Source: Bacteroidetes bacterium MED-G13 (GTDB lineage Bacteria > Bacteroidota > Bacteroidia > Flavobacteriales > Flavobacteriaceae). From it: DNA of 42,585 nt. Positions 19,703 to 29,534 of this stretch are shown in pieces. The notes beneath the pieces are model-generated. The model saw only the letters and a list, made by a program, of their open reading frames with translations, had not been told where the DNA came from and searched no databases. Position 1 is the first letter of the stretch, and every line of letters begins with the position of its first letter. The stretch spans positions 1 through 42,585 of the forward strand of contig NTKO01000007.1 of the NCBI GenBank assembly GCA_002457735.1, read 5' to 3'. The translations under genes and the position numbers were made by a program.

Positions 19703-21475
19703 TTACATTCTATCAACAACACCAATCCCTAACATGGATAATGCATTTTTAATGGTAATACCAACTAATTTTGAAAGTTCCACTCTAAATGATTTCTTGT
19801 CGTCAAATGCAGATTTTAAAATCGGTAATGACTGATAAAATGAGTTAAATGACTTTACTAAATCGTAAACATAATTAGCAACCAATGCTGGATTATGTGA
19901 GCTTGCGGCTCCACTTATAACAGAAGGGAATAAATCAATTTGTTTAATTAAATCTTTTTCTTTTACCTCCAATTGTCTTTCATATTTATTTGTTACCAAT
20001 TCAAAATTAACTCCATTTAGAATAGATTGAATTCTTGCATAAGAATATTGAATAAAAGAGGCTGTATTTCCCTGAAAATCTACTGATTCTTTTGGGTCAA
20101 AAAGAATTCTCTTTTTAGGATCTACCTTAAGTATGTAATACTTTAAAGCACCCAGTCCAACTGTCTTAAATACATTATTTTTTTCATCTTCAGAAAGACC
20201 ATCTAATTTTCCTAACTTTTGAGAAACATCTTTTGCTGTTCGGGTCATCTCTTCCATTAAGTCATCAGCATCCACTACTGTGCCTTCTCTACTTTTCATT
20301 TTACCACTTGGTAAATCCACCATACCATAGCTTAAATGAAATAAATTTTCAGACCAAGAAAATCCAAGCTTTTTTAATATTAAAAAAAGAACTTTAAAAT
20401 GATAGTCTTGTTCATTACCAACAGTGTAAACCATTGAGTTAATATCAGGGAAATCTTTCACTCTCTGCACAGCAGTTCCAATATCTTGAGTCATATAAAC
20501 AGCAGTCCCATCAGCGCGAAGGACAATTTTTTCATCGAGTCCTTCATTCGTTAAATCACACCAAACTGATCCATCATCTTTTTTATAAAAAACACTAGAC
20601 TTTAAGCCAGATAAAATAAATTCTTTTCCTAGTAAGTATGTGTCACTCTCATAATAGTAACTATCAAAGTCTACCCCTAAATTTTTATAAGTTTCTTCAA
20701 AACCTTCGTATACCCAACTGTTCATTTTTTTCCAAAGCTCTACTACTTCTTTATCAACAGACTCCCATTTAATAAGCATTTCTTTTGCTCTTAGAAGAAT
20801 GGGTGCATTTTGCATCGCTTCTTTTTCGTTAGATCCACTTTTAATGAGCTCTTCAACTTCTTTTTTATATAGCTTATCAAATTTAATATAGTAATCTCCA
20901 ACAAACTTATCACCTTTTGTATTTGTGCTTTCCGGAGTATCGCCATTGCTATAATCTAACCATGCGATCATACTCTTACAAATATGAATACCCCTATCAT
21001 TTATTATTTGTGTTTTATATACTTTTTTGCCCGACGCTTTATATATTTCAGACATACTGTATCCAAGAAGATTGTTTCTTATATGACCGAGATGTAATGG
21101 CTTATTAGTATTTGGAGAAGAATATTCAACCATTACGACATCTTCTGAATTAATATTAGAATATCCATACTCTAAATTATCTTTTATGGAATTAAATAAA
21201 TCTAAATAGTATTCATCTGAGATTGAAAGATTCAAAAATCCCGAGACAACATTATAGGAAACAATTGAATTAGTTTGAACCAAATAATTACCAAGCTTTT
21301 CGGCAATTTCTTTGGGATTCATTTTTAATTCTTTTACTAGCGGAAAAACTACAAGAGTGATATCACCATCGAATTCTTTTTTAGTTTGCTGAAGTTCAAT
21401 ATTCTTAGTTTTAAGCTTAAATATCTCATTTAAGGCAGTTTTAATATTTTCTCTAATGATTTTTTGAATATGCAT
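19703..21475 (-). CDS. argS: Arginyl-tRNA synthetase
   Basis: Class I synthetase charging tRNA-Arg. The HIGH motif is HLGH in NTNKPLHLGHIRNN. GVDFDSYYYESDTY, RADGTAVYMTQDIG and the anticodon-binding SYARIQSIL segment are present. KMKSREGTVV stands in place of KMSKS, as is common in ArgRS. I choose ATG at 21475 (590 residues); an in-frame TTG at 21481 would add two residues. A near-consensus TATATTTA at 21492-21499 leaves only a very short leader. It is the first translation gene of the argS-ffh-folD run. Confidence 0.96.
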   Translation of the reverse strand: MHIQKIIRENIKTALNEIFKLKTKNIELQQTKKEFDGDITLVVFPLVKELKMNPKEIAEKLGNYLVQTNSIVSYNVVSGFLNLSISDEYYLDLFNSIKDNLEYGYSNINSEDVVMVEYSSPNTNKPLHLGHIRNNLLGYSMSEIYKASGKKVYKTQIINDRGIHICKSMIAWLDYSNGDTPESTNTKGDKFVGDYYIKFDKLYKKEVEELIKSGSNEKEAMQNAPILLRAKEMLIKWESVDKEVVELWKKMNSWVYEGFEETYKNLGVDFDSYYYESDTYLLGKEFILSGLKSSVFYKKDDGSVWCDLTNEGLDEKIVLRADGTAVYMTQDIGTAVQRVKDFPDINSMVYTVGNEQDYHFKVLFLILKKLGFSWSENLFHLSYGMVDLPSGKMKSREGTVVDADDLMEEMTRTAKDVSQKLGKLDGLSEDEKNNVFKTVGLGALKYYILKVDPKKRILFDPKESVDFQGNTASFIQYSYARIQSILNGVNFELVTNKYERQLEVKEKDLIKQIDLFPSVISGAASSHNPALVANYVYDLVKSFNSFYQSLPILKSAFDDKKSFRVELSKLVGITIKNALSMLGIGVVDRM

Positions 21476-21512
21476 TCTCAATTATCTGTTGTAAATATAC
21501 TGTTTAATAATA

Positions 21513-22436
21513 TTACTTTTTTGGTAAAAATATTTCAGCCATCATACATCTAGTACTTCCTCCACCACAAACTTCAATTATATTTATTTCCGAGGAAATA
21601 ATTCTTGAATATTTAGTAATTATATTTTTCTGAATTTCGTTTAAAGAATTTTCAGCTGACTTACTCATTACCAACAAACTTTCCTTTTTATCATTTATAA
21701 GCTCTAGCATATTTCCTGCAAACTTTTCCACTTGATTTTCAGAAATTTCTATTAGCTCTTTTTCTGAATTTTCAAGGAAACTAATAACATTAATTCTCTC
21801 CTCTTGATCATCTATAGAATCTAAGCATATTATACAATAAGATTCAGCCAAGCACATCATAACATTGGTATGATAAATTGGCAGTCTTTTTTTTGCTACA
21901 TCTTGAAATGAATGGAAACTTACTGGAATATATTTAAAATCTTTACAAAATTTTATAAACAGCTCTTTATTAGATCTTTCAGAAATTGAACAGTAAGCAA
22001 TTTTATTTTTTCTATCTAATATCATACTACCTGTACCCTCTAAAAATTGACTATCCTGTTCAGCAAATGAATAATCAATTACATTATTTATTATAAAGCC
22101 TTGATTTTTTATAAAATCTAAAATTTCTGGGCGTCGCTCCATGCGCCTACTTTTTGCAGACATGGGATACAAAACAATATCTCCATTTTGATGTGTCGAT
22201 ATCCAATTATTTGGAAAGACTGAGTCTGGTGTTCTGTACTTATTGTCATCTTGAAACACATGTATATCAATATTATTTTTTTTTAACTTCTTAACTAATT
22301 TTTCAAACTCTTCAATTGCTAACTGCGCTATATTTTTTTTATTTATTTTTTTTTGATAATGATTATCCTTTGAAGTCTCATCATTAAAACCAAAATCAAA
22401 AGGCCGAATCATTAGTATACTTTTTGCTGTGCTCAA
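21513..22436 (-). CDS. ctlX: Citrulline hydrolase CtlX-like (amidinotransferase fold)
   Basis: A 307-residue member of the guanidino-group-modifying superfamily, close to the family annotated as citrulline utilization hydrolase CtlX, which releases ornithine, ammonia and CO2. Motifs are PDSVFPNNW (70-78), LEGTGS with Glu133, YHTNVMM with His189, and nucleophile Cys297 in GGGSTRCM. The second amidinotransferase-fold gene lies 2 nt upstream, which suggests coupled expression and linked substrates. The fold is secure; the exact substrate is inferred from family resemblance. Confidence 0.82.
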   Translation of the reverse strand: MSTAKSILMIRPFDFGFNDETSKDNHYQKKINKKNIAQLAIEEFEKLVKKLKKNNIDIHVFQDDNKYRTPDSVFPNNWISTHQNGDIVLYPMSAKSRRMERRPEILDFIKNQGFIINNVIDYSFAEQDSQFLEGTGSMILDRKNKIAYCSISERSNKELFIKFCKDFKYIPVSFHSFQDVAKKRLPIYHTNVMMCLAESYCIICLDSIDDQEERINVISFLENSEKELIEISENQVEKFAGNMLELINDKKESLLVMSKSAENSLNEIQKNIITKYSRIISSEINIIEVCGGGSTRCMMAEIFLPKK

Positions 22437-22438
22437 AA

Positions 22439-23353
22439 TTATTCTCGGATTAACGGTAAAGTACTACATCTAAATAAACCACCTTGCTTTGAAATTTCAT
22501 TATAGTTAATTTCCTCAACTGTAATTCCATTTGATCTTAACCAATTATTAAGTCTTGAAAAACTTATTTCGCTGACTACAGTATTTTGTGATATTGAAAA
22601 AAAATTACATTTTAGTTCATTAATTTCTAATAAAGAAATTTCAAAAATATTTTCTTTTTTAAAATTATTCAAAATCCAATTGTAATCATCCTTGCATAAA
22701 AAAGCCTCAGGACATACAACCAATTTATTTATTCCAACTGGCTGGAAACAACAATCTAAATGTAAAGCTAACTTTTGGTAATCAGTATCTGACTTGATCA
22801 GGGGAAATGAAATGATTTTTTTTTCAGGAAAATATTGTTTTATAAAATCAATTCCATCTTGATTTGTTCTTGCGGTTTTAAAATCATCAAACTTATTCTT
22901 TTTACATGTACCAATAAAAATGTATCCATCATGTAAAATAATATCACCACCTTCAATACTACAATTTTTTGGCAGGTAGACTAAATCATCAGGATTAATT
23001 TTTTTAAATAAATTATTCAAACCCTCAATTTCTTTTGATCTTTCTTTTATCGTGTTCGAAATAAAAAATTTGTTTTCAATAACAAACCCTATATCTCGAC
23101 TAAAAATCTGATTAATATTTTTTAAAATTGATGGTCTAAAAACTTTAATATCGTATTTCAAAAATATCTTATTAAAATAATCCAATTGAGAAATAATATC
23201 AATCTCCGTTGGATATGTTCCATTCAAAACATGAAATCTACTTTTTGGATCATAACATTCATTTGCTGATGGAACTGAACCCAAACTATTTCCAATTCCT
23301 AACACTACAGCCTTAAGCCTTGATGTTTCATTATTTACATTAAGCCTTAGCAT
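22439..23353 (-). CDS. Arginine deiminase / dimethylargininase-family hydrolase
   Basis: A 304-residue protein with the five-bladed amidinotransferase-fold signature: SRDIGF (Asp87), IEGGDIIL (Glu134), LHLDCCF (His198) and nucleophile Cys296 in GGLFRCSTLPL. This Cys-His-Glu set hydrolyses guanidino groups. Relatives are arginine deiminase and dimethylarginine dimethylaminohydrolase, both of which release citrulline. It is 2 nt upstream of ctlX, whose expected substrate is citrulline. Which guanidino compound is used cannot be read from the sequence. Confidence 0.75.
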   Translation of the reverse strand: MLRLNVNNETSRLKAVVLGIGNSLGSVPSANECYDPKSRFHVLNGTYPTEIDIISQLDYFNKIFLKYDIKVFRPSILKNINQIFSRDIGFVIENKFFISNTIKERSKEIEGLNNLFKKINPDDLVYLPKNCSIEGGDIILHDGYIFIGTCKKNKFDDFKTARTNQDGIDFIKQYFPEKKIISFPLIKSDTDYQKLALHLDCCFQPVGINKLVVCPEAFLCKDDYNWILNNFKKENIFEISLLEINELKCNFFSISQNTVVSEISFSRLNNWLRSNGITVEEINYNEISKQGGLFRCSTLPLIRE

Positions 23354-23382
23354 TTAAAAAATATAAATGATTATTTTTTAGA

Positions 23383-24663
23383 TTAAAAACTTCTTGGAGC
23401 AGATCCAGTGAAAAGTTGTCTTGGTCTTCCAATTGGTTCTTTCATTAATCTCATTTCTCTCCATTGGGCAATCCAACCAGGTAATCTTCCAAGTACAAAC
23501 ATAACTGTGTACATATCTGAAGGAATTCCCATGGCTCTGTAAATCACACCAGAGTAGAAATCTACATTAGGAAATAATTTACGATCAATAAAATACTTAT
23601 CTTTCAAAGCATTTTCTTCCAATTCAGCAGCGATATGAAGTAAAGGGTCGTCAACACCAAGAGATTTTAAATATTTATGTGCTGCTTCTTTAATGATTCT
23701 AGCTCTAGGATCATAATTTTTATAAACTCTATGTCCAAATCCCATTAATCTAAATGGATCAGATTTATCTTTAGCCTTTCTAATATATTTTTTTGTATTT
23801 CCTCCATCCTCTTTGATAGATTTTAACATCTCGAGAACAGCCTGATTAGCACCTCCATGAAGTGGTCCCCACAAGGCCGAAATACCTGCAGAAATTGATG
23901 GGAATAGGCCTGCATGTGATGATCCAACAATCCTTACGGTTGAAGTAGAACAATTTTGTTCATGATCAGCATGTAGAATCAAGAGTTTATTAAAAACATC
24001 AATTAACTTTTTATCCGGTCTATAAATATCGTTAGGTTTTTTAAACAATAGATGCAATATCATTTCTGGATACCCAAGGTTTCTCAATTTCATTGAGTAT
24101 TGAAGAGGGAACCCATTTTTTTTCCTGAATGACCAACCTACAAGAATCGGTATCTTTCCCATTACTTTGACTATGGTATCATACATCCCTTCTTTACTTC
24201 TGACATAATCTAGAGAAACATCATCGGGATTAAAGGCAGTTAGAGAACTTGTTAAAGATGATAAAACTCCCATCGGATGTGCAGAGCTTGGAAATGCATC
24301 AACAATTTTTTTTACATCATCATTTACAATACTATTATCAACGATATCATCATGAAATTTTTTAATTTCATCTTTTGTGGGTAACTCCCCAAAAATCAAT
24401 AGGAAAGCTACCTCTAAAAAAGATGCTTTTTTTGCCAAATCATCAACATCATACCCACGATATCTTAAAATTCCTTTTTCACCATCTAGGTACGTAATTT
24501 TGCTTTCACATGAAGCCGTATTTTTAAAACCTCTATCAATAGTTGTAGCGCCAGATTCTGCTCTTAGAGATTTTATGTCAATGCATACATCTCCTTCAAC
24601 TCCTCTGTAAACAGGGAAATCATAGCTTGAACCATTAATATTTATAGTTGCTTTTTCGGACAC
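23383..24663 (-). CDS. gltA: Citrate synthase
   Basis: Condenses acetyl-CoA and oxaloacetate, the entry step of the TCA cycle. Catalytic-site segments are LHADHEQNCSTSTVR, GFGHRVYKNYDPRA and PNVDFYSG (the catalytic Asp). SCESKITYLDGEKGILRYRGY is the usual N-terminal signature of the type II (hexameric, NADH-sensitive) form. I choose GTG at 24663 (MSEKATINING, 426 residues), which matches family starts. An in-frame TTG at 24672 would add three residues. The -7 box at 24696 fits the GTG with a leader of about 27 nt. Confidence 0.95.
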   Translation of the reverse strand: MSEKATININGSSYDFPVYRGVEGDVCIDIKSLRAESGATTIDRGFKNTASCESKITYLDGEKGILRYRGYDVDDLAKKASFLEVAFLLIFGELPTKDEIKKFHDDIVDNSIVNDDVKKIVDAFPSSAHPMGVLSSLTSSLTAFNPDDVSLDYVRSKEGMYDTIVKVMGKIPILVGWSFRKKNGFPLQYSMKLRNLGYPEMILHLLFKKPNDIYRPDKKLIDVFNKLLILHADHEQNCSTSTVRIVGSSHAGLFPSISAGISALWGPLHGGANQAVLEMLKSIKEDGGNTKKYIRKAKDKSDPFRLMGFGHRVYKNYDPRARIIKEAAHKYLKSLGVDDPLLHIAAELEENALKDKYFIDRKLFPNVDFYSGVIYRAMGIPSDMYTVMFVLGRLPGWIAQWREMRLMKEPIGRPRQLFTGSAPRSF

Positions 24664-24695
24664 AATGAGCAAATGAAAGTTAGTCTACTATTTTG

Positions 24696-24703
24696 CAAAA
24701 ATA
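24696..24703 (-). promoter_or_regulatory. -7 box upstream of gltA
   Basis: TATTTTTG on the minus strand fits TAnnTTTG and lies in the 80-bp eno-gltA gap. No -33 match is seen. It suggests gltA, and perhaps the genes behind it, have their own promoter. Confidence 0.5.
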
Positions 24704-24743
24704 CAAAATATCTTCAATAAATTAAAGTTATTTTGTGAATGAT

Positions 24744-26042
24744 TTATTTTTGAAAAGGAGATACTTTAAAAGTAGAGATCTGAGGATAAACAGCTTTATT
24801 TCCAAGCTCCTCTTCAATTCTTAACAGTTGGTTGTATTTTGCAATCCTATCACTCCTAGAGAGAGAACCTGTTTTAATCTGACCACAGTCTAATGCAACA
24901 GAAAGATCAGAGATTGTACAATCTTCAGTCTCTCCAGACCTATGAGACATAACAGTTGTATAACCTGCATTATGAGCCATATCGACAGCTTCAATAGTTT
25001 CGGTTAAAGTTCCAATTTGATTTACCTTAATCAAAATAGAATTTGCAATATTTTTTGTTATTCCTTTTTCTAATCTTTTTGTATTTGTAACAAATAAATC
25101 ATCCCCAACTAATTGGACATGCTCACCACATATACTTGTCAAATATTTCCATCCCTCCCAATCATTTTCATCCATTCCATCTTCAATAGAAATAATAGGA
25201 TATTTTTTACATAACTCAGCAAGATAATTTGCCTGTTCAATGCTAGTTCTAACTAAACCATTTTTTCCTTCAAAAATTGAATAATCGTATTTTTCATTAC
25301 TGTAAAACTCAGATGATGCACAATCTAATGCAATCATGACGTCCTTACCAAATTCATACCCCGAATCAAGAGTGGCTTCCTTAATTGTTTGTAATGCATC
25401 TTCAGTACCATTAAGTTCTGGGGCGAATCCACCCTCATCGCCAACACTTGTGGTTAAATTTCTTTTCTTTAAAACTTTTTTCAGCGAATGAAAAATCTCA
25501 CTCCCAATTTGCATAGCATGAGTAAAATTCTTTGCAGAAATAGGTACTATCATAAATTCCTGAAATGCAATAGGGGCATCACTATGTGAGCCACCATTAA
25601 TTATATTCATCATTGGAACAGGCAAAATTTTAGGGTCATTACCTAAATATTGGAAAAGAGAAATGTTTTTTTCTTTTGCAGCTGCTTTTGCTACAGCCAA
25701 TGAAACTCCTAGCGTGGCATTAGCACCTAAATTAGATTTATTAGAAGTTCCATCAATTGAGATCATTAACTTATCTATTTCATTTTGTTTAAAAACCGAT
25801 AACCCAATAATTTCTTTAGAGATAATATTATTTACATTATTCACAGCATTACTTACTCCTTTACCATGATATTTTTTACCTCCATCTCTTAACTCTACTG
25901 CCTCATGTTCCCCTGTAGATGCTCCTGATGGAACTGCTGCTCTTCCAACTAAACCATTTTGTGTTGTTACATCAACTTCTACTGTAGGATTACCTCTTGA
26001 ATCAAAAATTTGACGCGCAATGATTTTTTTTATTTTAGACAT
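24744..26042 (-). CDS. eno: Enolase
   Basis: Glycolytic interconversion of 2-phosphoglycerate and phosphoenolpyruvate. N-terminal [17 protein letters not shown], the [15 protein letters not shown] loop, GDEGGFAP, the magnesium ligands in [20 protein letters not shown] and [10 protein letters not shown], and the C-terminal [10 protein letters not shown] are all intact. Length 432 is typical. It starts 6 nt after carA and is probably on the same transcript. Confidence 0.97.
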   Translation of the reverse strand: MSKIKKIIARQIFDSRGNPTVEVDVTTQNGLVGRAAVPSGASTGEHEAVELRDGGKKYHGKGVSNAVNNVNNIISKEIIGLSVFKQNEIDKLMISIDGTSNKSNLGANATLGVSLAVAKAAAKEKNISLFQYLGNDPKILPVPMMNIINGGSHSDAPIAFQEFMIVPISAKNFTHAMQIGSEIFHSLKKVLKKRNLTTSVGDEGGFAPELNGTEDALQTIKEATLDSGYEFGKDVMIALDCASSEFYSNEKYDYSIFEGKNGLVRTSIEQANYLAELCKKYPIISIEDGMDENDWEGWKYLTSICGEHVQLVGDDLFVTNTKRLEKGITKNIANSILIKVNQIGTLTETIEAVDMAHNAGYTTVMSHRSGETEDCTISDLSVALDCGQIKTGSLSRSDRIAKYNQLLRIEEELGNKAVYPQISTFKVSPFQK

Positions 26043-26048
26043 TTTATT

Positions 26049-27149
26049 CTACTTTGAAATATTGTTAATGAATTGATCAAAAAGATAAGATGCATCATGA
26101 GGCCCAGGGCTAGCTTCAGGATGATATTGAACTGAAAAGCAATTTTTATTTTTCATAGAGATACCTGCTACAGTATCATCATTCAAATGAATATGTGTTA
26201 TTTCGATTTCCTTATTAGACTCTGTCTGTTCTCTGCTAATAGCAAATCCATGATTTTGAGAGGTAACTTCACCTTTTCCTGTAATCAAATTTTTTACTGG
26301 GTGATTAATCCCCCTGTGTCCGTTATGCATTTTATATGTTGAAATACCATTTGCTAAAGCAATTATTTGGTGACCCAAACAAATTCCAAATAATGGAATA
26401 TTTCTTTTGATTACTTCTTTAGCAATATTCTGCGCATCAATTAACGGTTTGGGGTCACCAGGACCGTTAGAGATAAAAAAAGCATCAGGAGACCAATCAT
26501 TCATTTCGTTAAAAGTTGAATTGAAAGGAAAAACTTTTATGTAACAATCTCTCTTTTCTAGATTTCTCAAAATATTTTTTTTAATTCCTAAATCCAGAGC
26601 AGATATTTTATATTTTGCAGATTTATTTCCAAAATAATAAATTTCCTTGGTAGAAACCTGAGATGCAAGCTCAAGACCATCCATAGTGGGTATTTTAGAT
26701 AACTCACCCTTCAATTTATCAACTTCATCAACTTTAGTTGAAATAACCGCGTTCATTGCACCATTATCTCTTATATATGAAACTAGCGCTCTAGTGTCAA
26801 CATCAGAAATTGCAACAATATTGTTAGATTTTAAAAAATCAAATAGGGATTTCGTTTCACCATATCTTGAATAATTATATGTAAAGTTTCTACATATAAG
26901 ACCAGCAATTTTAACAGAATCAGATTCCACCTCTTCAACTCTAACTCCATAATTTCCTATGTAGGCATTTGTGGTAACCATTAATTGTCCGTAATAAGAA
27001 GGATCAGTAAAAATTTCTTGGTAACCAGTCATTCCTGTATTAAAACAAACTTCTCCAAATGCTGTGCCGTCAATTCCAATGGATTTACCAAAAAATATGG
27101 TTCCATCCTCCAATATTATTATAGCATTTTTCCTTTTACTGTATTGCAT
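26049..27149 (-). CDS. carA: Carbamoyl-phosphate synthase small subunit
   Basis: Glutaminase subunit that supplies ammonia to CarB for carbamoyl phosphate, used for pyrimidines and arginine. The N-terminal domain has FGEVCFNTGMTGYQEIFTDP. The class I glutaminase domain has NGPGDPK, nucleophile Cys in FGICLGHQI and the His-Glu pair in VQYHPEASPGPHD. Length 366 is normal. carB is not in the window. A -7 box lies 17 nt before the ATG, downstream of the ribosomal-operon terminator. Confidence 0.96.
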   Translation of the reverse strand: MQYSKRKNAIIILEDGTIFFGKSIGIDGTAFGEVCFNTGMTGYQEIFTDPSYYGQLMVTTNAYIGNYGVRVEEVESDSVKIAGLICRNFTYNYSRYGETKSLFDFLKSNNIVAISDVDTRALVSYIRDNGAMNAVISTKVDEVDKLKGELSKIPTMDGLELASQVSTKEIYYFGNKSAKYKISALDLGIKKNILRNLEKRDCYIKVFPFNSTFNEMNDWSPDAFFISNGPGDPKPLIDAQNIAKEVIKRNIPLFGICLGHQIIALANGISTYKMHNGHRGINHPVKNLITGKGEVTSQNHGFAISREQTESNKEIEITHIHLNDDTVAGISMKNKNCFSVQYHPEASPGPHDASYLFDQFINNISK

Positions 27150-27165
27150 TATGAAACTAGTTAAA

Positions 27166-27173
27166 CAAAAGTA
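27166..27173 (-). promoter_or_regulatory. -7 box upstream of carA
   Basis: TACTTTTG on the minus strand matches TAnnTTTG, about 17 nt before the carA ATG and just past the upstream terminator, so carA-eno likely start a new transcript here. Confidence 0.55.
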
Positions 27174-27210
27174 ATTTATATAAATTAAAAATATTAATTA
27201 TACTTTAAAA

Positions 27211-27234
27211 AAAAAGGGATAAACATCCCTTTTT
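27211..27234 (-). terminator. Rho-independent terminator of the ribosomal-protein operon
   Basis: A 10-bp stem (AAAAAGGGAT with ATCCCTTTTT) and a 4-nt loop lie 6 nt past the stop of the last gene. On the minus strand the stem continues into a run of nine T. It ends the S10-spc-alpha transcript before carA. Confidence 0.85.
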
Positions 27235-27239
27235 AAATT

Positions 27240-27923
27240 TTACTTTTCAAAAATATAGTCCAGCAACTTAGATATATCTTCCTCATTCTTAAATGACAAT
27301 TGATTTTCAGAAACAAAACTGTCAACTTCTGTTTGTGTTTTATTTTTATTTGTAAAAAGCTTACTAATAGATCTTCTGTTAAGTTTAAAATATTTAATTG
27401 TTTTACTCTTTTTGTTTCTTAAAAAATATTTTTTCTTTCTGACATATCTATCATTTTCTCTATTTATCATTGGGTTCCCAGATCTTGAAACTAGTTTTAC
27501 TGAAAAACCTTTTAGCAACGAAAAAGAATCATTTTCATATATTACTTGATATACTTTATTGTCTTCATTGTAGTAATAATTTTTAAATACCTTATCATTA
27601 ATTATAACTTTATCAATGTTATTAAAATTAAATGAGAATATTGAGTCATTTTCACCCTTTGCCTCAAAGGCATTTCTACTCATATTTAAATTTATTTTTT
27701 TAACCAGAAATCTCTCTCCAGAAATTGTTTCAATTATTCCGTTATTATTCCATTCATCAAATAGATAATATGAGCCCAAAATAACTTTGTTTGGAGGATT
27801 ATAAAAAAAGGAAGAACCATAGCTTGACGGTTGACCAGAAACTTTAGATGAAATATCAGCTTGTAAATTTGTTTGAGTGAAACCTAAAAGTGGTAGGATA
27901 AGAATAAAAAAATAAACTCTCAT
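27240..27923 (-). CDS. Secreted protein of unknown function at the end of the ribosomal operon
   Basis: A 227-residue protein I do not recognise. It has a signal peptide (MRVYFFILILPLLGFTQ) and so should be periplasmic or outer-membrane associated. Visible segments are NKVILGSYYLFDEWNNNG, beta-rich stretches, and a Lys/Arg-rich region near 165-192 (VRKKKYFLRNKKSKT). The C-terminal 30 residues are acidic and may form a helix. It lies 24 nt after rplQ and directly before the terminator, so it is almost certainly cotranscribed with rpoA-rplQ. No catalytic motif is evident. Confidence 0.8.
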   Translation of the reverse strand: MRVYFFILILPLLGFTQTNLQADISSKVSGQPSSYGSSFFYNPPNKVILGSYYLFDEWNNNGIIETISGERFLVKKINLNMSRNAFEAKGENDSIFSFNFNNIDKVIINDKVFKNYYYNEDNKVYQVIYENDSFSLLKGFSVKLVSRSGNPMINRENDRYVRKKKYFLRNKKSKTIKYFKLNRRSISKLFTNKNKTQTEVDSFVSENQLSFKNEEDISKLLDYIFEK

Positions 27924-27947
27924 TGCAATTCAGTATATCAATATTAA

Positions 27948-28505
27948 TTATTTTGAAGAAGGTTTTTCTTTTTTAGATGAACTGTCCTTAACTGCGCGTG
28001 CCTCCTCAGCAGCAGGTGCCTCTTTAGCGGCAGAAGTCTCCTCTGCATTAGATGCTAACTCATTAGAAGATTTAGATTCATTAGTATTTTTACTACCCCT
28101 TCTACTTCTTCTTGTCGATTTTTGCTTTTTTTCATGTGAAAATACATCATTATAATCAACAAGTTCAATCATAGCCATTTCTGCATTATCACCAAGTCTA
28201 TTCCCAAGTCTTACCACTCTTGTGTAACCTCCCGGTCTGTCAGCTACCTTAACAGAAATCTCTCTAAAAAGCTCAGAAATTGCATTTTTTTGTTTAATTC
28301 TTGAAAAAACAATCCTTCTATTATGGGTGGTGTCAGATTTAGATTTTGTAATTAGTGGCTCAATGAACCTTTTTAAGGCTTTAGCCTTAGCAACAGTTGT
28401 ATTTATTCTTTTATGGTAAATTAAAGAACAAGCCATATTTGCCAACATAGAACTTCTGTGACCTTTTTTTCTTCCTAAATGATTAAACTTTTTTCTGTGC
28501 CTCAT
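27948..28505 (-). CDS. rplQ: 50S ribosomal protein L17 with C-terminal extension
   Basis: Large-subunit protein near the exit tunnel. The core ([21 protein letters not shown], then [23 protein letters not shown]) ends near residue 122. Residues 123-185 form an extension: a basic patch ([11 protein letters not shown]), then an Ala/Glu-rich stretch with EAPAAEEA at 162-169, and a Lys/Ser end. Bacteroidota L17 proteins often carry such tails. The motif resembles the repeat in this genome's L5 tail. It follows rpoA by 19 nt. Confidence 0.95.
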   Translation of the reverse strand: MRHRKKFNHLGRKKGHRSSMLANMACSLIYHKRINTTVAKAKALKRFIEPLITKSKSDTTHNRRIVFSRIKQKNAISELFREISVKVADRPGGYTRVVRLGNRLGDNAEMAMIELVDYNDVFSHEKKQKSTRRSRRGSKNTNESKSSNELASNAEETSAAKEAPAAEEARAVKDSSSKKEKPSSK

Positions 28506-28524
28506 CTGTAAAATTTTTTACTTT

Positions 28525-29517
28525 TTATTCTTTATCTAATTTATACTTTGACAAATCCATTCCAAAACTTAAACCTTTGAGAAGTACTAATTCTTCCAGC
28601 TCAGTTAATGATTTTTTACCAAAATTTCTAAACTTCATTAAATCATTCTTATTAAAGGAAACAAGATCTCCCAATGTATCAACCTCAGCAGCTTTCAAAC
28701 AATTTAGCGCTCTAACAGAAAGGTCCATGTCAATTAATTTTGTTTTTAACAGCTGACGCATATGAAGTGACTCCTCATCATATGTTTCAGTTTTAGCTAT
28801 TTCATCAGCTTCAAGGGTTATTCTTTCGTCTGAAAATAACATAAAATGATGTATAAGAATTCTTGCAGCATCAGTTAATGCATCTTGAGGAGAAATAGAT
28901 CCGTCGGTCACTATGTCAAATACTAGTTTTTCGTAGTCAGTTTTTTGTTCTACACGAAAGTCCTCCACATTGTATTTTACGTTTTTTATCGGTGTAAAAA
29001 TAGAATCTACGAAGATTGTACCCAATTGAGCAGATTGTCTTTTATTTTCTTCTGATGTTACGTATCCTCTTCCTTTGTCAATTGTAATTTCTAGTTTTAA
29101 CTCGACCTTAGGATCCAATGAACAAATCACTTGGTCAGAGTTTAAAACCTGAAAACCAGAAATAAATCTTTGAAAATCACCAGCTGTAATTTTATCCTGT
29201 CCTGAAATTGATATTGAAACAAGTTCATTGTCAACTTCGTCAATTTGCCTTTTAAATCTAATTTGTTTTAGATTTAGAATTATCTCTGTAACGTCTTCAA
29301 CAACTCCAGGAATTGTTGTAAATTCATGTTCAATACCCTCAATCTTTGCAGATGTGATAGCAAAACCTTCAAGAGAAGATAATAAAACTCTTCTCAGGGC
29401 ATTTCCTACTGTTAATCCATATCCAGGCTCCAGGGGTCTAAACTCAAATCTTCCTTCAAAATCAGAAGATTCAATCATAATTACTTTATCAGGTTTTTGA
29501 AAATTTAATATTGCCAT
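28525..29517 (-). CDS. rpoA: RNA polymerase alpha subunit
   Basis: Assembles RNA polymerase and contacts upstream promoter DNA. The N-terminal dimerization domain has [28 protein letters not shown] and the C-terminal domain (about 250-320) has [20 protein letters not shown] and [14 protein letters not shown]. Length 330 is typical. Placed between rpsD and rplQ as in the standard alpha operon. Confidence 0.97.
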   Translation of the reverse strand: MAILNFQKPDKVIMIESSDFEGRFEFRPLEPGYGLTVGNALRRVLLSSLEGFAITSAKIEGIEHEFTTIPGVVEDVTEIILNLKQIRFKRQIDEVDNELVSISISGQDKITAGDFQRFISGFQVLNSDQVICSLDPKVELKLEITIDKGRGYVTSEENKRQSAQLGTIFVDSIFTPIKNVKYNVEDFRVEQKTDYEKLVFDIVTDGSISPQDALTDAARILIHHFMLFSDERITLEADEIAKTETYDEESLHMRQLLKTKLIDMDLSVRALNCLKAAEVDTLGDLVSFNKNDLMKFRNFGKKSLTELEELVLLKGLSFGMDLSKYKLDKE

Positions 29518-29534
29518 AATTTGTTTTATAAATG

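Noticed and set aside
21513-24672. A defence or secondary-metabolite cluster around the two amidinotransferase-fold genes
   Set aside because: All surrounding genes are housekeeping (argS, gltA, eno, carA), so a two-gene metabolic module is the simpler reading.
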